Positions 34,348 to 43,641 are shown, counted from the first letter of the stretch. The stretch is 64,000 nucleotides of DNA from 66-474 sp036759545 (GCA_036759545.1 DAIOUL010000004.1:1-64000); one strand, 5' to 3'. Notes: generated from the letters alone by a model not told the origin. Numbers and translations are program-made.

Positions 34348-34628
34348 ATCGCCGCGGTGTCCTCAGCGCTCGATGGAGCCGCCGCTCCGGTTTCGGCCCC
34401 TGATGTTTCGCCGTTGCCGATCTTGACGTTGCGGCTCGGCACCACTGTCGAGATCGCGTGCTTGTAGACCATCTGGCTGACTTGATTGCGCAGCAGCACC
34501 ACGAACTGATCGAACGATTCGATCGTGCCCTGCAATTTGATTCCGTTCACCAGATAGATCGCCACCGGCACGTGTTCGCGGCGCAAGGCATTCAAGAAGG
34601 GATCCTGCAGCGACTGGCTCTTGGACAT
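34344..34628 (-). CDS. hfq: RNA chaperone Hfq
   Basis: 94 residues. The Sm1 motif (LQDPFLNALRREHVPVAIYL ... GTIESFDQFVVLL) and the Sm2 motif (VYKHAISTVVPSR) are intact, including the proximal-face Gln8, Phe42-type and KH residues. Hfq hexamers pair small RNAs with mRNAs. The C-terminal tail is short and Ala/Ser/Thr-rich (about 25 residues), shorter than in E. coli (102 aa total). An SD-like GGGGA precedes the ATG. It lies between miaA and hflX, as in most gammaproteobacteria. Confidence 0.96.
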   Translation of the reverse strand: MSKSQSLQDPFLNALRREHVPVAIYLVNGIKLQGTIESFDQFVVLLRNQVSQMVYKHAISTVVPSRNVKIGNGETSGAETGAAAPSSAEDTAAI

Positions 34629-34682
34629 TTCGGCGTCCCCTGCTTCTTATTGGTCCGGTTTGCTGGTCTGCTTCTGCGTCAG

Positions 34683-34702
34683 CTCCCGGCCTCCGCCGGG
34701 AG
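34683..34702 (-). promoter_or_regulatory. Strong hairpin between miaA and hfq
   Basis: CTCCCGGC-CTCC-GCCGGGAG forms an 8-bp GC stem with a 4-nt loop immediately after the miaA stop. It has no following T-run on the minus strand, so it is more likely an mRNA-processing or stability element than a terminator. Confidence 0.45.
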
Positions 34703-34703
34703 A

Positions 34704-35690
34704 TCAAGCATAGCACTGCGCTAGTCGGGGCGTTCGCCCGCCGAGGAACAGCCGCAGCGCGACCGCCGCGCGTTCCGCACAATGCGGATCGTCCGGATCC
34801 AGCGTGCGCGCGCCGTGTTCGCCACGCAACCAGGTGAGTTGCCGCTTGGCGAGCTGGTTGGTGGCAAAAATCGCTCGCTGGCGGAATTCGTGTGCGTCGG
34901 TTTCGCCTTCGAGATGCGACCAAGCCTGCCGGTAACCGACGGCGCGCAACGCGGGCAGATCCGGATGCAAGTCTCCGCGCGCGCGCAAGGCGCGCACTTC
35001 GTCCAGGAAACCGACTGCGAGCATCGCATCGAAGCGTCGCGCGATGCGCTCGCGCAGGCGATTGCGGTCCTGTGGAAGCAGGGCGAGCTTCAACACGCGA
35101 TATGGGAACCGCACGCACGCGCCCCGTTGCAATTCGGATAACGGCCGATCCGTCAGTTCGATCACCTCCAGCGCGCGCTGGATGCGCTGCGCATCGTTGG
35201 ATCGAATGCGTGCCGCCACTGCGGGGTCGAGTGCGGCAAGGCGCGCGTGCAAAGCGGGCCAGCCGAGTCGTTGCGCATCTTGCGAGATACGTCCGCGCAA
35301 TTCCGGATCGGCTTCCGGCAAATCGGAAAGCCCACGGTGCAGCGCACGGAAATACAAACCCGTACCGCCGACCAGCAGCGGCACACGCTTCGCATCGCTG
35401 ATTTCGCGCATTGCTTGCAGCGCGTCTTCCCGGAAGCGCGCGGCCGAATACGGTTCGCACGGATCTCGGATATCGATCAACCGGTGCGGATGATGCGCCA
35501 GCGTAGCCTTGTCCGGCTTGGCCGCGCCGATGTTCAAGCCCCGATAGACCAGCGCCGAATCCACGCTGATCAAGTCCAGCGGAAAACGATCCGCCAGTGC
35601 GCAGGCCAGCGCGGTCTTGCCCGAAGCGGTGGGACCCATCAGGAAAATCGCGGGTGGGCGGGTATCGATCGCGTGCAAAGAATCCGGCAT
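34704..35690 (-). CDS. miaA: tRNA dimethylallyltransferase MiaA
   Basis: 328 residues. The P-loop GPTASGKTAL (19-28), the substrate motif ISVDSALVYRGLNIGAAKPD and HHPHRLIDIRDP, and the later LLVGGTGLYFRALHRGL are all present. MiaA transfers a dimethylallyl group to A37 of tRNAs reading UNN codons. The gene starts the minus-strand miaA-hfq-hflX-hflK-hflC block and is divergent from the EAL gene (142-nt gap). The C-terminal region (RQLTWLRGE) is standard. Confidence 0.95.
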   Translation of the reverse strand: MPDSLHAIDTRPPAIFLMGPTASGKTALACALADRFPLDLISVDSALVYRGLNIGAAKPDKATLAHHPHRLIDIRDPCEPYSAARFREDALQAMREISDAKRVPLLVGGTGLYFRALHRGLSDLPEADPELRGRISQDAQRLGWPALHARLAALDPAVAARIRSNDAQRIQRALEVIELTDRPLSELQRGACVRFPYRVLKLALLPQDRNRLRERIARRFDAMLAVGFLDEVRALRARGDLHPDLPALRAVGYRQAWSHLEGETDAHEFRQRAIFATNQLAKRQLTWLRGEHGARTLDPDDPHCAERAAVALRLFLGGRTPRLAQCYA

Positions 35691-35831
35691 TGGAGCATTC
35701 TAGGCGCCCCGTGCGGCAGTGCCGCTTTACACGATGTCAGTGCCGCAGTTTGATAGACCGACGTTCGAGGCCTCGCCGCCGAATCATGGCTGCGGCGAGA
35801 TTGGCTTGAGTTCCTTTAGGGTACGCAGGCG

Positions 35832-37871
35832 ATGAACGCAGGGCATGGTCTCGAGCTGGTGCTGTACGTCGCGCAGGCAGGCTGCGCGGTCGCGCAGGCG
35901 GGCATCTTCGCGTACTACTACCGCGTCTCGCGGCTCGAATACCTGCGGCTGTGGGGCTTGTCGTTCATTGCGCTGGCGCTGTATCTGGTCGCGGCGCTGA
36001 TCTCGACCGATCTGGGTGAACCGCCGCTGGGTTCGGCAGCCCTGCGCATCGCGGTGAGCGCCGCATCCTTGATCGCCGCGTACCTGCAGATCGCGCTGCT
36101 GGCGCTGGGCACGATCGCGGTGCTGGGCCGGCGCCCGCCCACGCCACGCCAGGTTTGGGGTTTGCTGGGAATTTCGGTCCTGCTGGGCCTGATCACCGCG
36201 CTGCTGTTCGCGGGCCCGCCTTCGGTGTCGATGCAGCGCGTGGTGTTGCGCAGCGCGCTGCGTTATGCGTTGACCGGCGCGGCCTATCTGATCGTGGCGA
36301 TCCTGTTGTGGCGGCGCGCGCGGCGTTCGGGTCTGGGCGCGCGTGTGGCGGCGTTCGCGGTCGGCGCTTATGGCGTGCAACTGCTGCACGCACTGGCGAT
36401 CCTGATCGCGGAGGGCGAGTTCGGCGCGCACATCGGCTGGGCGCCGTACATCGGCGTGCTGGATCTGATCGCGCAACTGTTCATCGGCTACGGTCTGGTG
36501 GTGTGGTTGCTGGAAGACGAACGCCTGCGCTACGAACGCGCCGACACCGCGCTGCGCCGCTTGCGCGATTTCGATCCGGTAACGGGTTTTCCCAATCGAC
36601 GTCGTTTGCTGTCTGATCTGGAAGCCATGCTGCGCGGTACCAACCAGCGTACGGCGGCGCTGCTGGTGCGCATCGATCAGGCCGACATGCTGAGCAGTTC
36701 GCTGGGCGTGGTCGCGGCCGAAGCGGTGATGGCGCAGGCGGCCGAGCGCGTCGAGGAATGCGCACAGCCCGGCTGGCCCCGGCCGGCGCGCCTGTCCGAA
36801 TGGCGGCTGGTGCAGATCGTGCCGCACGTGCACACCACCGATGATCTCGCCGAAGCCGCCGACAACATGTTGGCGGTGTTGCGCGCGCCGTTCTTCAGCG
36901 GCAGCCGCGAGCTTGCGTTGTCGGCCAGCATCGGCATCGCGCTCTCGCCCGGCGACGCCGGCCAGGCCGCACCGCTGATCGCTGCGGCCGAGGCCGCGGC
37001 GCAACTGGCGCGCGACGAGGGCGGCAACCGTTTCCATTTCTATTCGACCGAAATGAACTCGCTGGTGCTGACGCGCTTGGGTTTGCAGGCGGAATTGCGG
37101 CGCGCGTTGGTGCGCGGCGAATTCGAGTTGTATTTCCAGCCGCTGCTGGCCGCGCGCAACCACCAGTTTGCCGGTGCCGAGGCGCTGGTGCGCTGGCGAC
37201 ATCCCAAACGCGGTCTGCTGGCTCCGGATATGTTCATCGGCGAAATGGAACGGCTGGGCATGATCGAGGATCTCGATCGCCATGTGCTCGAACGCGCCTG
37301 CCGCGAAGCGCAGCAGTGGCGCGCGCACGACGGCAAGCCGCTGACGGTGGCGGTGAACATTTCTACACGCAGTTTCCAGCGCGAACATTTCCCGGAGTTG
37401 GTTCGCGCAGTGCTTGCTGCGACGGGACTGGATCCGCAACGGCTCGAGCTCGAGGTGGTCGAATCCGGCGCGCTGGACGACATCGATCGCGCGACCGAGT
37501 GTCTGACGCGGCTGCGCGCGCTGGGCGTGGGCGTGTCGCTGGATGATTTCGGCACCGGCTATTCGTCGTTGAGCCACCTGCGCGCGCTGCCGGTGGATTG
37601 CCTGAAGATCGATCGCAGCTTCGGCAACGAGGTACTGGTCGATCCGCGCACCGCGGCGATCGTGGCGGCGATCGTGACGTTGGCGCACAGCCTCGGCCTG
37701 GAAGTGACGGTCGAAGGCGTGGAGAACGCCGCGCAACTGGGTTGGTTCGAGCAGCACGGCGTGGATCGGCTGCAGGGCTATCACTTCGCCCGGCCGATGG
37801 ATGCGGAGCGCTGGCGTGCTTTGCAAGACGCGCAGGACGCCCTTTCCGTCGCCGGCGGCACGGGTGCATGA
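35832..37871 (+). CDS. Membrane-bound c-di-GMP phosphodiesterase with degenerate GGDEF domain
   Basis: 679 residues. About seven N-terminal membrane helices (1-230) form a sensor-like module. A GGDEF-type domain follows (DFDPVTGFPNRRRLLSDLEA) but its signature is lost: the GGDEF position reads RLSEW, so no cyclase activity is expected. The EAL domain is complete: AEALVRWRHP (Glu450), NISTRSF, LEVVESGALDD, DDFGTGYSSLSHLR, LKIDRSF, EGVEN and QGYHFARPM. The protein should hydrolyse c-di-GMP, with the GGDEF remnant possibly sensing GTP. It is upstream of tdh but in a separate transcription unit. Confidence 0.88.
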   Translation: MNAGHGLELVLYVAQAGCAVAQAGIFAYYYRVSRLEYLRLWGLSFIALALYLVAALISTDLGEPPLGSAALRIAVSAASLIAAYLQIALLALGTIAVLGRRPPTPRQVWGLLGISVLLGLITALLFAGPPSVSMQRVVLRSALRYALTGAAYLIVAILLWRRARRSGLGARVAAFAVGAYGVQLLHALAILIAEGEFGAHIGWAPYIGVLDLIAQLFIGYGLVVWLLEDERLRYERADTALRRLRDFDPVTGFPNRRRLLSDLEAMLRGTNQRTAALLVRIDQADMLSSSLGVVAAEAVMAQAAERVEECAQPGWPRPARLSEWRLVQIVPHVHTTDDLAEAADNMLAVLRAPFFSGSRELALSASIGIALSPGDAGQAAPLIAAAEAAAQLARDEGGNRFHFYSTEMNSLVLTRLGLQAELRRALVRGEFELYFQPLLAARNHQFAGAEALVRWRHPKRGLLAPDMFIGEMERLGMIEDLDRHVLERACREAQQWRAHDGKPLTVAVNISTRSFQREHFPELVRAVLAATGLDPQRLELEVVESGALDDIDRATECLTRLRALGVGVSLDDFGTGYSSLSHLRALPVDCLKIDRSFGNEVLVDPRTAAIVAAIVTLAHSLGLEVTVEGVENAAQLGWFEQHGVDRLQGYHFARPMDAERWRALQDAQDALSVAGGTGA

Positions 37872-37880
37872 AGCTGCGCG

Positions 37881-37910
37881 TTCCGTGCGCGAAAGCGCTG
37901 CGCTTATAAT
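37881..37910 (+). promoter_or_regulatory. Promoter candidate of tdh-kbl
   Basis: A perfect -10 TATAAT (37905-37910) with a weak -35 (TTCCGT, 18-nt spacing). The tdh SD (GGAGAG) and ATG 37944 follow. The weak -35 makes an activator possible. Confidence 0.5.
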
Positions 37911-37943
37911 TTGGTAATCACAGCCGCGCGCCGGAGAGCATCC

Positions 37944-38978
37944 ATGCCGCAGATGATGAAGGCGCTCGTCAAGCGCGAACCTGCCAGAGGCATCTGGATG
38001 GACGAAGCGCCGGTGCCCGAGCCCGGCCCGAACGAGGTGCTGATCAAGGTCGAGAAGACCGCGATTTGCGGCACCGATCTGCACATCTACAACTGGGACG
38101 AGTGGGCGCAGCGCACCATCAAGCCCGGCCTGGTGATCGGCCACGAATTCGTCGGCCGCATCGCCGCGATCGGACCGGGCGTGCGAGGCTACACAGTCGG
38201 GCAACGCGTCTCCGCCGAAGGCCATATCGTCTGCGGCATGTGCCGCAACTGCCGCGCCGGACGCCCGCATCTGTGTCCCTACACGGTCGGCATCGGCGTC
38301 AACCGCAACGGCGCGTTCGCCGAATACATCGTGATGCCCGCCTCGAATCTGTGGCCCATTCCGGACGCAATTCCTTCCGAACTCGCCGCGTTCTTCGACC
38401 CCTACGGCAATGCCGCGCACTGCGCGCTTGAATTCGACCTGATCGGCGAAGACGTGCTGATCACCGGCGCGGGGCCAATCGGTGTGATTGCCGCGGGCAT
38501 CGCGCGGCATGTCGGTGCGCGCAACGTGGTGGTCACGGACGTCAACGACTATCGCCTGAAGCTCGCCGCCGACATGGGCGCGACGCGCGTGGTCAATGTT
38601 TCCAAGCAATCACTGAAGGATGTCGTCGCCGATCTGCACATGGAAGGTTTCGATGTCGGTTTGGAGATGAGCGGCAACCAGCGCGCCTTCAACGACATGC
38701 TCGACGTGATGTACCCCGGCGGCAAGGTCGCCTTGCTGGGCCTGCTGCCGAAGGGCGCGGGCATCGACTGGGACCGCGTCATCTTCAAGGGACTTGTCAT
38801 CCACGGGATCTACGGCCGGCGCATGTACGAGACCTGGTACAAGATGACGCAGATGGTGCTGACCGGTTTTCCGCTGCATAAGGTACTGACGCATCAAATC
38901 GCGATCGAGGACTTTCAGAAGGGTTTCGACCTGATGGCGTCGGGCAACTGCGGCAAAGTCGTTTGCTCCTGGAATTGA
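37944..38978 (+). CDS. tdh: L-threonine 3-dehydrogenase
   Basis: 344 residues from ATG 37944 (MPQMMKALVKREPARGIWMD), SD GGAGAG at 37933-37938. Catalytic zinc motifs CGTDLHIY and GHEFVG are present; the structural-zinc cysteines lie in CGMCRNCRAGRPHLC. The NAD fold is VLITGAGPIGVIAAG. Tdh oxidises L-threonine to 2-amino-3-ketobutyrate. The next gene, kbl, begins 8 nt after its stop and consumes the product, giving glycine and acetyl-CoA. Length matches E. coli Tdh (341). Confidence 0.96.
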   Translation: MPQMMKALVKREPARGIWMDEAPVPEPGPNEVLIKVEKTAICGTDLHIYNWDEWAQRTIKPGLVIGHEFVGRIAAIGPGVRGYTVGQRVSAEGHIVCGMCRNCRAGRPHLCPYTVGIGVNRNGAFAEYIVMPASNLWPIPDAIPSELAAFFDPYGNAAHCALEFDLIGEDVLITGAGPIGVIAAGIARHVGARNVVVTDVNDYRLKLAADMGATRVVNVSKQSLKDVVADLHMEGFDVGLEMSGNQRAFNDMLDVMYPGGKVALLGLLPKGAGIDWDRVIFKGLVIHGIYGRRMYETWYKMTQMVLTGFPLHKVLTHQIAIEDFQKGFDLMASGNCGKVVCSWN

Positions 38979-38986
38979 GAATTCAT

Positions 38987-40189
38987 ATGACTTACGCAGC
39001 GCAGGAACGCCTCAGCGAAGAACTCGATTCCATCCGCGACAGCGGATTGTTCAAGCACGAGCGCATCATCGTTTCGCCGCAGTCGGCGGAAATCACCTTG
39101 CAGGATGGCCGCAAGGTCCTGAACTTCTGCGCCAACAATTATCTGGGACTGGCGGATCATCCGCGCCTGATCGAGGCCGCGAAGAAAGCATTGGATACGC
39201 ACGGTTTCGGCATGGCGTCGGTGCGCTTCATCTGCGGCACGCAGGATCTGCACAAGGAACTCGAACGAAAAATCGCGAAATTCTTCGGCACCGATGACGC
39301 CATCCTCTACGCAGCCTGCTTCGACGCCAACGGCGGACTGTTCGAGCCGCTGCTGGGCGAAGAAGATGCGATCATCTCCGACGCGCTGAACCACGCGTCC
39401 ATCATCGATGGCATTCGGCTGTGCAAAGCGAAACGATTCCGTTACGCCAATTGCGACACCGCCGATCTCGAGAAGCAGTTGCAGGCGGCCGATGCGGCGG
39501 GTGCGCGCAGCAAGCTGATCTCCTCCGACGGCGTGTTCTCCATGGATGGTTTCATCGCGCCGCTGGATCGCATCACCGCACTGGCTCAGCAATACAACGC
39601 GATGGTGCACATAGACGAATGCCACGCGACCGGTTTCATCGGCAGGACGGGCCGTGGTTCGGCGGAAATTCACGGCGTGCTGGACCGGATCGACATCTTC
39701 ACCGGCACGCTGGGCAAGGCGCTGGGCGGCGCGGTCGGAGGCTTCACCACAGGGCGCGGCGAAATCGTCGAGATGCTGCGCCAGCGCTCGCGGCCATATC
39801 TGTTCTCGAATTCGCTGCCGCCGCACGTGGTGGCCGCAGCGATCGAGGTGTTCGAGATGCTGGGCGAAGCCGATGATCTGCGCGAAAAGCTCGCGGATAA
39901 CACGCGCTACTTCCGCGAACGGATGACCGCCGCGGGTTTCGACATCAAGCCCGGCACGCATCCGATCGTGCCGGTGATGATCCGCGATGCGAAACTGGCG
40001 CAGGCATTCGCGGCGAAGCTGCTGGAACGCGGCATCTACGCGATCGGCTTCTTCTTCCCGGTGGTGCCGCAAGGCCAGGCCCGCATCCGCACGCAGATGT
40101 CGGCGGCGCATACGCGCGAGCACCTTGACCGCGCAGTCGAGGCATTCACCGCGGTGGGGCGTGAGCTGGGGTTGCTGAAGAGTCTCTGA
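38987..40189 (+). CDS. kbl: Glycine C-acetyltransferase (2-amino-3-ketobutyrate CoA ligase)
   Basis: 400 residues from ATG 38987 (MTYAAQERLSEELDSIRDSG). It is a fold-type I PLP enzyme of the alpha-oxoamine synthase family: CANNYLGLADHPRL, FGMASVRFICGTQ, HIDECHATGFIG and the PLP-lysine segment TGTLGKALGGAVGG. It splits 2-amino-3-ketobutyrate with CoA into glycine and acetyl-CoA. It forms an operon with tdh (8-nt gap). A terminator is found 115 nt downstream. Confidence 0.96.
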   Translation: MTYAAQERLSEELDSIRDSGLFKHERIIVSPQSAEITLQDGRKVLNFCANNYLGLADHPRLIEAAKKALDTHGFGMASVRFICGTQDLHKELERKIAKFFGTDDAILYAACFDANGGLFEPLLGEEDAIISDALNHASIIDGIRLCKAKRFRYANCDTADLEKQLQAADAAGARSKLISSDGVFSMDGFIAPLDRITALAQQYNAMVHIDECHATGFIGRTGRGSAEIHGVLDRIDIFTGTLGKALGGAVGGFTTGRGEIVEMLRQRSRPYLFSNSLPPHVVAAAIEVFEMLGEADDLREKLADNTRYFRERMTAAGFDIKPGTHPIVPVMIRDAKLAQAFAAKLLERGIYAIGFFFPVVPQGQARIRTQMSAAHTREHLDRAVEAFTAVGRELGLLKSL

Positions 40190-40303
40190 TGGACTGGCTT
40201 TATTGATGAGTGCGGCCAGGGACGGCCGCTTCTGGTCTCCATCCCCTCGAGTGCATCACGGCCCGACGTTGTTTGCAAAGGCAGCGATCAGGGATGAGCG
40301 CAT

Positions 40304-40336
40304 AAAAAAAGCCCGGCTTGCGCCGGGCTTTTTCGT
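40304..40336. terminator. Bidirectional rho-independent terminator between kbl and ompA
   Basis: AAAAAGCCCGG-CTTG-CGCCGGGCTTTTT-type hairpin: inverted arms with A-run on the left and T-run on the right, so it works for both the plus-strand kbl and the minus-strand OmpA gene. Confidence 0.88.
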
Positions 40337-40354
40337 GCTGTTGCAGCGGTCGGA

Positions 40355-41734
40355 TCAATTGCCGCTGCTGGAACCGGAAGCCGGCATCTGCTGCTGGCTC
40401 TGGTCCATCGGTTGCTGCTGTTGCTGCTGATCGGCCGGTTGCTGCTGATCCGGCTGCTGGCCCTGCGCGTTCTGGCCCTGCACCACCAGTTCCACGCGGC
40501 GGTTGCGCTGACGGCCAGCCGCGGTCGAGTTGGTGTCGATCGGACGATCTTCGCCGAAGCCCTTCACCGCAGTGATGCGATCCGCGGAAATGCCGTGCGA
40601 AGTCAGGTACTCGTCCACGATGTTCGCACGACGCTCGGACAAGCCCTGGTTGTACTTCTCGGTGCCCACCGAATCGGTGTGGCCGTCGATCTCGATCTGC
40701 ACCTGCGGATAACGGTTCAACGTATCCACGGCCTGGTCGAGGATGGCCATCGAATCGGCTTCCGGCGCCTTCAGGGTCGGACCGATGTTGTGCTCGCCCT
40801 TCTTCGGACGGTCGAACTTGAAGTTCACGCCGCGCAGGTCGATCACGACATTCTGCGGGCAACCATCCGGACCCAGGATCGCACCCGGAGGCGGATTCGG
40901 GCACTTCGGCGGCGGCGGAGGCGGCGGAGGCGGGGCCGGCGGCGGCGGCGGCGCAGCGTGACCCATCTTGATTACCAGGCCGACAGTGGCAAGCGCATCC
41001 GTCCAGGAAGTGTCGCCCCGGGTACGGCCATATTGCTTGTCACTCGGATCCGTCGTGAATCCGGCCAGACGCGAAGATGTGGTATCGCGATACCAGCGCC
41101 CGGCGATTTCACCACGCAAAGCAATGCGATCGGTGACGTTGTACAGGACACCAAAGCCTAAGGTCGCCATCGGGCCCCAACCGCTGCCTTTGGTGGACAA
41201 GGTACAGGTGCTCAAAGCCCCCGTGATGTCGTTGCAGGGATAGATAACACCGGCTTCAGCCGCTTCGCTGGAAACCGCAGCATGCCGCACTGCACCGATT
41301 CCGCCCATCAAATACGGACGCCAAGGCGATGCCGGGTCCATGAAGTACCAGCGCGCCGCGAGATCGAGCTGGATGCTCTCCCACTGCTTGCTGGGACGGG
41401 GCGAACTGTCCTTGTAATCCGCGTTGTCGATCAGACCTTCGAGGTCCACCGTGAGATGGGGATTCACCCAATAGCCGACGCCGATTCCGCCGGCCACGCT
41501 GGTCTGAACCTCACGATCGTTATCGGGAATGACTGCACCGATCCGCGGCACGATATACCAGCTGCCATAGCCGGTATCCGTAGTCATGGTGGTATCGGTC
41601 GTGGTAGTGGTGGTCGTGGTTTGATCTGTAGCCGTCTGATCCTGCTGCATGGTGTCCTGGGCGTGCGCCACGGTCATGACGCCGGCACTTCCCAAGACCA
41701 GCGCGATCATCGCGCACAAGCCTTTACGTTTCAT
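40355..41734 (-). CDS. OmpA-family outer-membrane protein
   Basis: 459 residues from ATG 41734, with AGGAG upstream. A signal peptide (cut after Ala25) is followed by a Thr-rich stretch (about 36-53, TTTTTTTTD-type) and an eight-stranded barrel (YGSWYIVPRIGAVIPDNDRE ... RIALRGEIAGRWYRD). A proline-rich hinge with two runs of prolines (about 262-282) leads to the OmpA C-terminal peptidoglycan-binding domain (VQIEIDGHTDSVGTEKYN, LSERRANIVDEYL, VKGFGEDRPI). A Gln-rich tail of about 40 residues ends the protein. It anchors the outer membrane to peptidoglycan. The Thr-rich and Gln-rich ends are unusual additions. Confidence 0.93.
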   Translation of the reverse strand: MKRKGLCAMIALVLGSAGVMTVAHAQDTMQQDQTATDQTTTTTTTTDTTMTTDTGYGSWYIVPRIGAVIPDNDREVQTSVAGGIGVGYWVNPHLTVDLEGLIDNADYKDSSPRPSKQWESIQLDLAARWYFMDPASPWRPYLMGGIGAVRHAAVSSEAAEAGVIYPCNDITGALSTCTLSTKGSGWGPMATLGFGVLYNVTDRIALRGEIAGRWYRDTTSSRLAGFTTDPSDKQYGRTRGDTSWTDALATVGLVIKMGHAAPPPPPAPPPPPPPPPKCPNPPPGAILGPDGCPQNVVIDLRGVNFKFDRPKKGEHNIGPTLKAPEADSMAILDQAVDTLNRYPQVQIEIDGHTDSVGTEKYNQGLSERRANIVDEYLTSHGISADRITAVKGFGEDRPIDTNSTAAGRQRNRRVELVVQGQNAQGQQPDQQQPADQQQQQQPMDQSQQQMPASGSSSGN

Positions 41735-41920
41735 CGGAGTCTCCTTTTGTTGTCCCTCTGCGCCCCCACCACCCCGGTGGAACGCACAAAACGCGTACAC
41801 CTTGCTCGCAAACTGAGCGGACCGCCTGACGCGACCCGCTGATGCAGGCGCAGTTTAGCAAAAAACAAACAATTGATGCCAGTGGGCGCCAAGCCGTTCA
41901 TCGGCAAGTCATGGCTGCCT

Positions 41921-43357
41921 TCAAACCGTGAAAAAGTCTAGGAATTCGGCTACAGGCGCGGCTTCCAGGTCATGGCCCTCCGCGCAGAGCTGAACGAGCC
42001 GCCGAGCCTGCTCTGCCGGCAGGTGAGCCGCCACCGCTCGCTCGAATTTGGCTTTCAGCACCGGAATACCTTCTCCACGCCGGCGGCGGTGTCCGATCGG
42101 ATAATCGATACTCACGCGCTCGGTCGCCGTGCCGTCTTTGAAAAACACCTGTACGGCGTTGCCGATGTAGCGCTTGTCCGGATCGAAATAATCGCGGGTG
42201 AACTGGGGGTTCTCGCGCACGGTCATTTTCGCGCGCAATGCGTCGATACGCGGATCGGCGGCGATGGCATCGGTGTAATCCTCGGCCGTCAGCCTTCCGA
42301 AGATCAGCGGCACGGCCACCATGTACTGGATGCAGTGATCGCGGTCGGCATAGTTGGCCAGCGGGCCGGTCTTGTCGATGATGCGCGCACCGGCCTCCTG
42401 TGTTTCGATTTCGATGCGTTCGATTTGGTCCAGCCGCCCCTCCACTTCCGCGTGCAACTGCATCGCGCATTCCACCGCGGTCTGCGCGTGGAATTCGGCC
42501 GGATAAGAAATCTTGAAAAGGACATTCTCCATTACGTAGCTGCCGAACGGCCGCTCGAACTGGAATGGCTTGCCGTCGAAGGCGACGTCATAGAAGCCCC
42601 AGGTCTTCGCGCTGAGGGCGGATGGATACCCGGTTTCATTGTGCTGCACCGCGTTCAACGCGTGAATTACTGCACGCCTGCAGGCGTCACCCGCGGCCCA
42701 GCTCTTGCGTGGGCCAGTGTTGGGCGCGTGGCGGTACGTCCGCAGCGCGCCGCCATCGATCCAGCTGTTCGATACCGCGTTCATCACCTGCTCGCGCGTG
42801 CCACCCAGCATCGCCGTGGCAACGGCGGTCGAAGCCAGCCGCACCAGGATCACGTGATCCAGCCCCACGCGGTTGAACGAATTCTTCAATGCGTAGCAAC
42901 CCTGGATTTCATGCGCCTTGATCGCCCAACCCAGCACATCGTGCACGCTGAATTTCCTGCCGCCGCTGCGCGAAGACCAATCCGCGATCGCCAGAATCGT
43001 GCCGAGATTGTCGGAAGGATGCCCCCATTCGGCCGCGAGCCAGGTGTCGTTGAAATCCAGCCACCGGATTTGCGTGCCGATGCAGAACGCCGCCTGCGCC
43101 GGATCGAGTTGCAATGAAGTGCCAGGCACGCGCGCGCCGTTTTCCAGCGTGGCGCCCGGTACGATCGGCGCGAGATGCTCGACGCATTGCGGAAACTTCA
43201 TTGCCAGCATCGCGCAACCGAGCGAATCCATCAGCATGTAACGCGCGGTTTCGTATGCTTCGGCGGAATCGATGCGGTAATTCAGCACGTAATCGGCGAT
43301 GTCGACGAGCGGCTGGTCGGGCGACGGGCGTTGCGCGGAACGGATGTCGTGACTCAC
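41921..43357 (-). CDS. prpD: 2-Methylcitrate dehydratase (MmgE/PrpD family)
   Basis: 478 residues from GTG 43357, with AAGGA 6 nt upstream; a TTG further upstream is less likely. PrpD motifs are RYMLMDSLGCAMLA, the dense WLDFNDTWLAAEWGHPSDNL segment, KAHEIQGCYALKNSFNRVGL and HAPNTGPRKSWAAGDA. It dehydrates 2-methylcitrate in propionate catabolism. prpC and prpB lie about 10 kb away on the same strand, not in one operon with prpD, which is a scattered arrangement. It is divergent from the riboswitch-led TerC gene. Confidence 0.92.
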   Translation of the reverse strand: MSHDIRSAQRPSPDQPLVDIADYVLNYRIDSAEAYETARYMLMDSLGCAMLAMKFPQCVEHLAPIVPGATLENGARVPGTSLQLDPAQAAFCIGTQIRWLDFNDTWLAAEWGHPSDNLGTILAIADWSSRSGGRKFSVHDVLGWAIKAHEIQGCYALKNSFNRVGLDHVILVRLASTAVATAMLGGTREQVMNAVSNSWIDGGALRTYRHAPNTGPRKSWAAGDACRRAVIHALNAVQHNETGYPSALSAKTWGFYDVAFDGKPFQFERPFGSYVMENVLFKISYPAEFHAQTAVECAMQLHAEVEGRLDQIERIEIETQEAGARIIDKTGPLANYADRDHCIQYMVAVPLIFGRLTAEDYTDAIAADPRIDALRAKMTVRENPQFTRDYFDPDKRYIGNAVQVFFKDGTATERVSIDYPIGHRRRRGEGIPVLKAKFERAVAAHLPAEQARRLVQLCAEGHDLEAAPVAEFLDFFTV

Positions 43358-43469
43358 GGAGAATCCTTGCAAGGCAAACCGCGAATTGTGCCAGAGGGCA
43401 AGGCAAGCCGAGCGGCCTATTGACCGTTATGCGTGGCGCACACAGAATCGCCCACGCTTCACATTTCCC

Positions 43470-43573
43470 GGAAGGGAGTAGCTCGGGGCCGCTTGCGGCC
43501 CTTGCGGCGATCGTCAACACGAGCGCACATGCGTTCCGGTCGCCGCGGCGGTGCGCCGCGGGCGAGACTTCCG
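43470..43573 (+). promoter_or_regulatory. yybP-ykoY manganese riboswitch upstream of a TerC-family gene
   Basis: The conserved elements occur in order: the P1 arm CGGAAG (43470-43475) running into GGGAGTAGC, then CGTCAACAC, and finally GGGCGAGACTTCCG, whose CTTCCG (43568-43573) pairs with the P1 arm. Internal GC-rich hairpins fit P2/P3. The class senses Mn2+ and controls manganese exporters. Between it and the ATG lies a 9-bp inverted repeat ACGCGTGCG/CGCACGCGT (43590-43630) next to the SD (GGAG), a likely expression platform acting on translation. Confidence 0.9.
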
Positions 43574-43641
43574 CGAGCCGGCCCGCTTAACGCGTGCGGG
43601 TGCGCGTTCGCGGAACACACTCGCACGCGTCGGAGCCGCGC

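Noticed and set aside
34683..34702. Rho-independent terminator after miaA
   Set aside because: The stem is strong but no T-run follows it on the minus strand, and hfq must be transcribed through or from nearby; listed as a hairpin only.
35784..38609. A 941-codon antisense frame under the EAL and tdh genes
   Set aside because: Shadow of two convincing plus-strand genes; translation is repetitive His/Arg/Gln-rich and matches no family.
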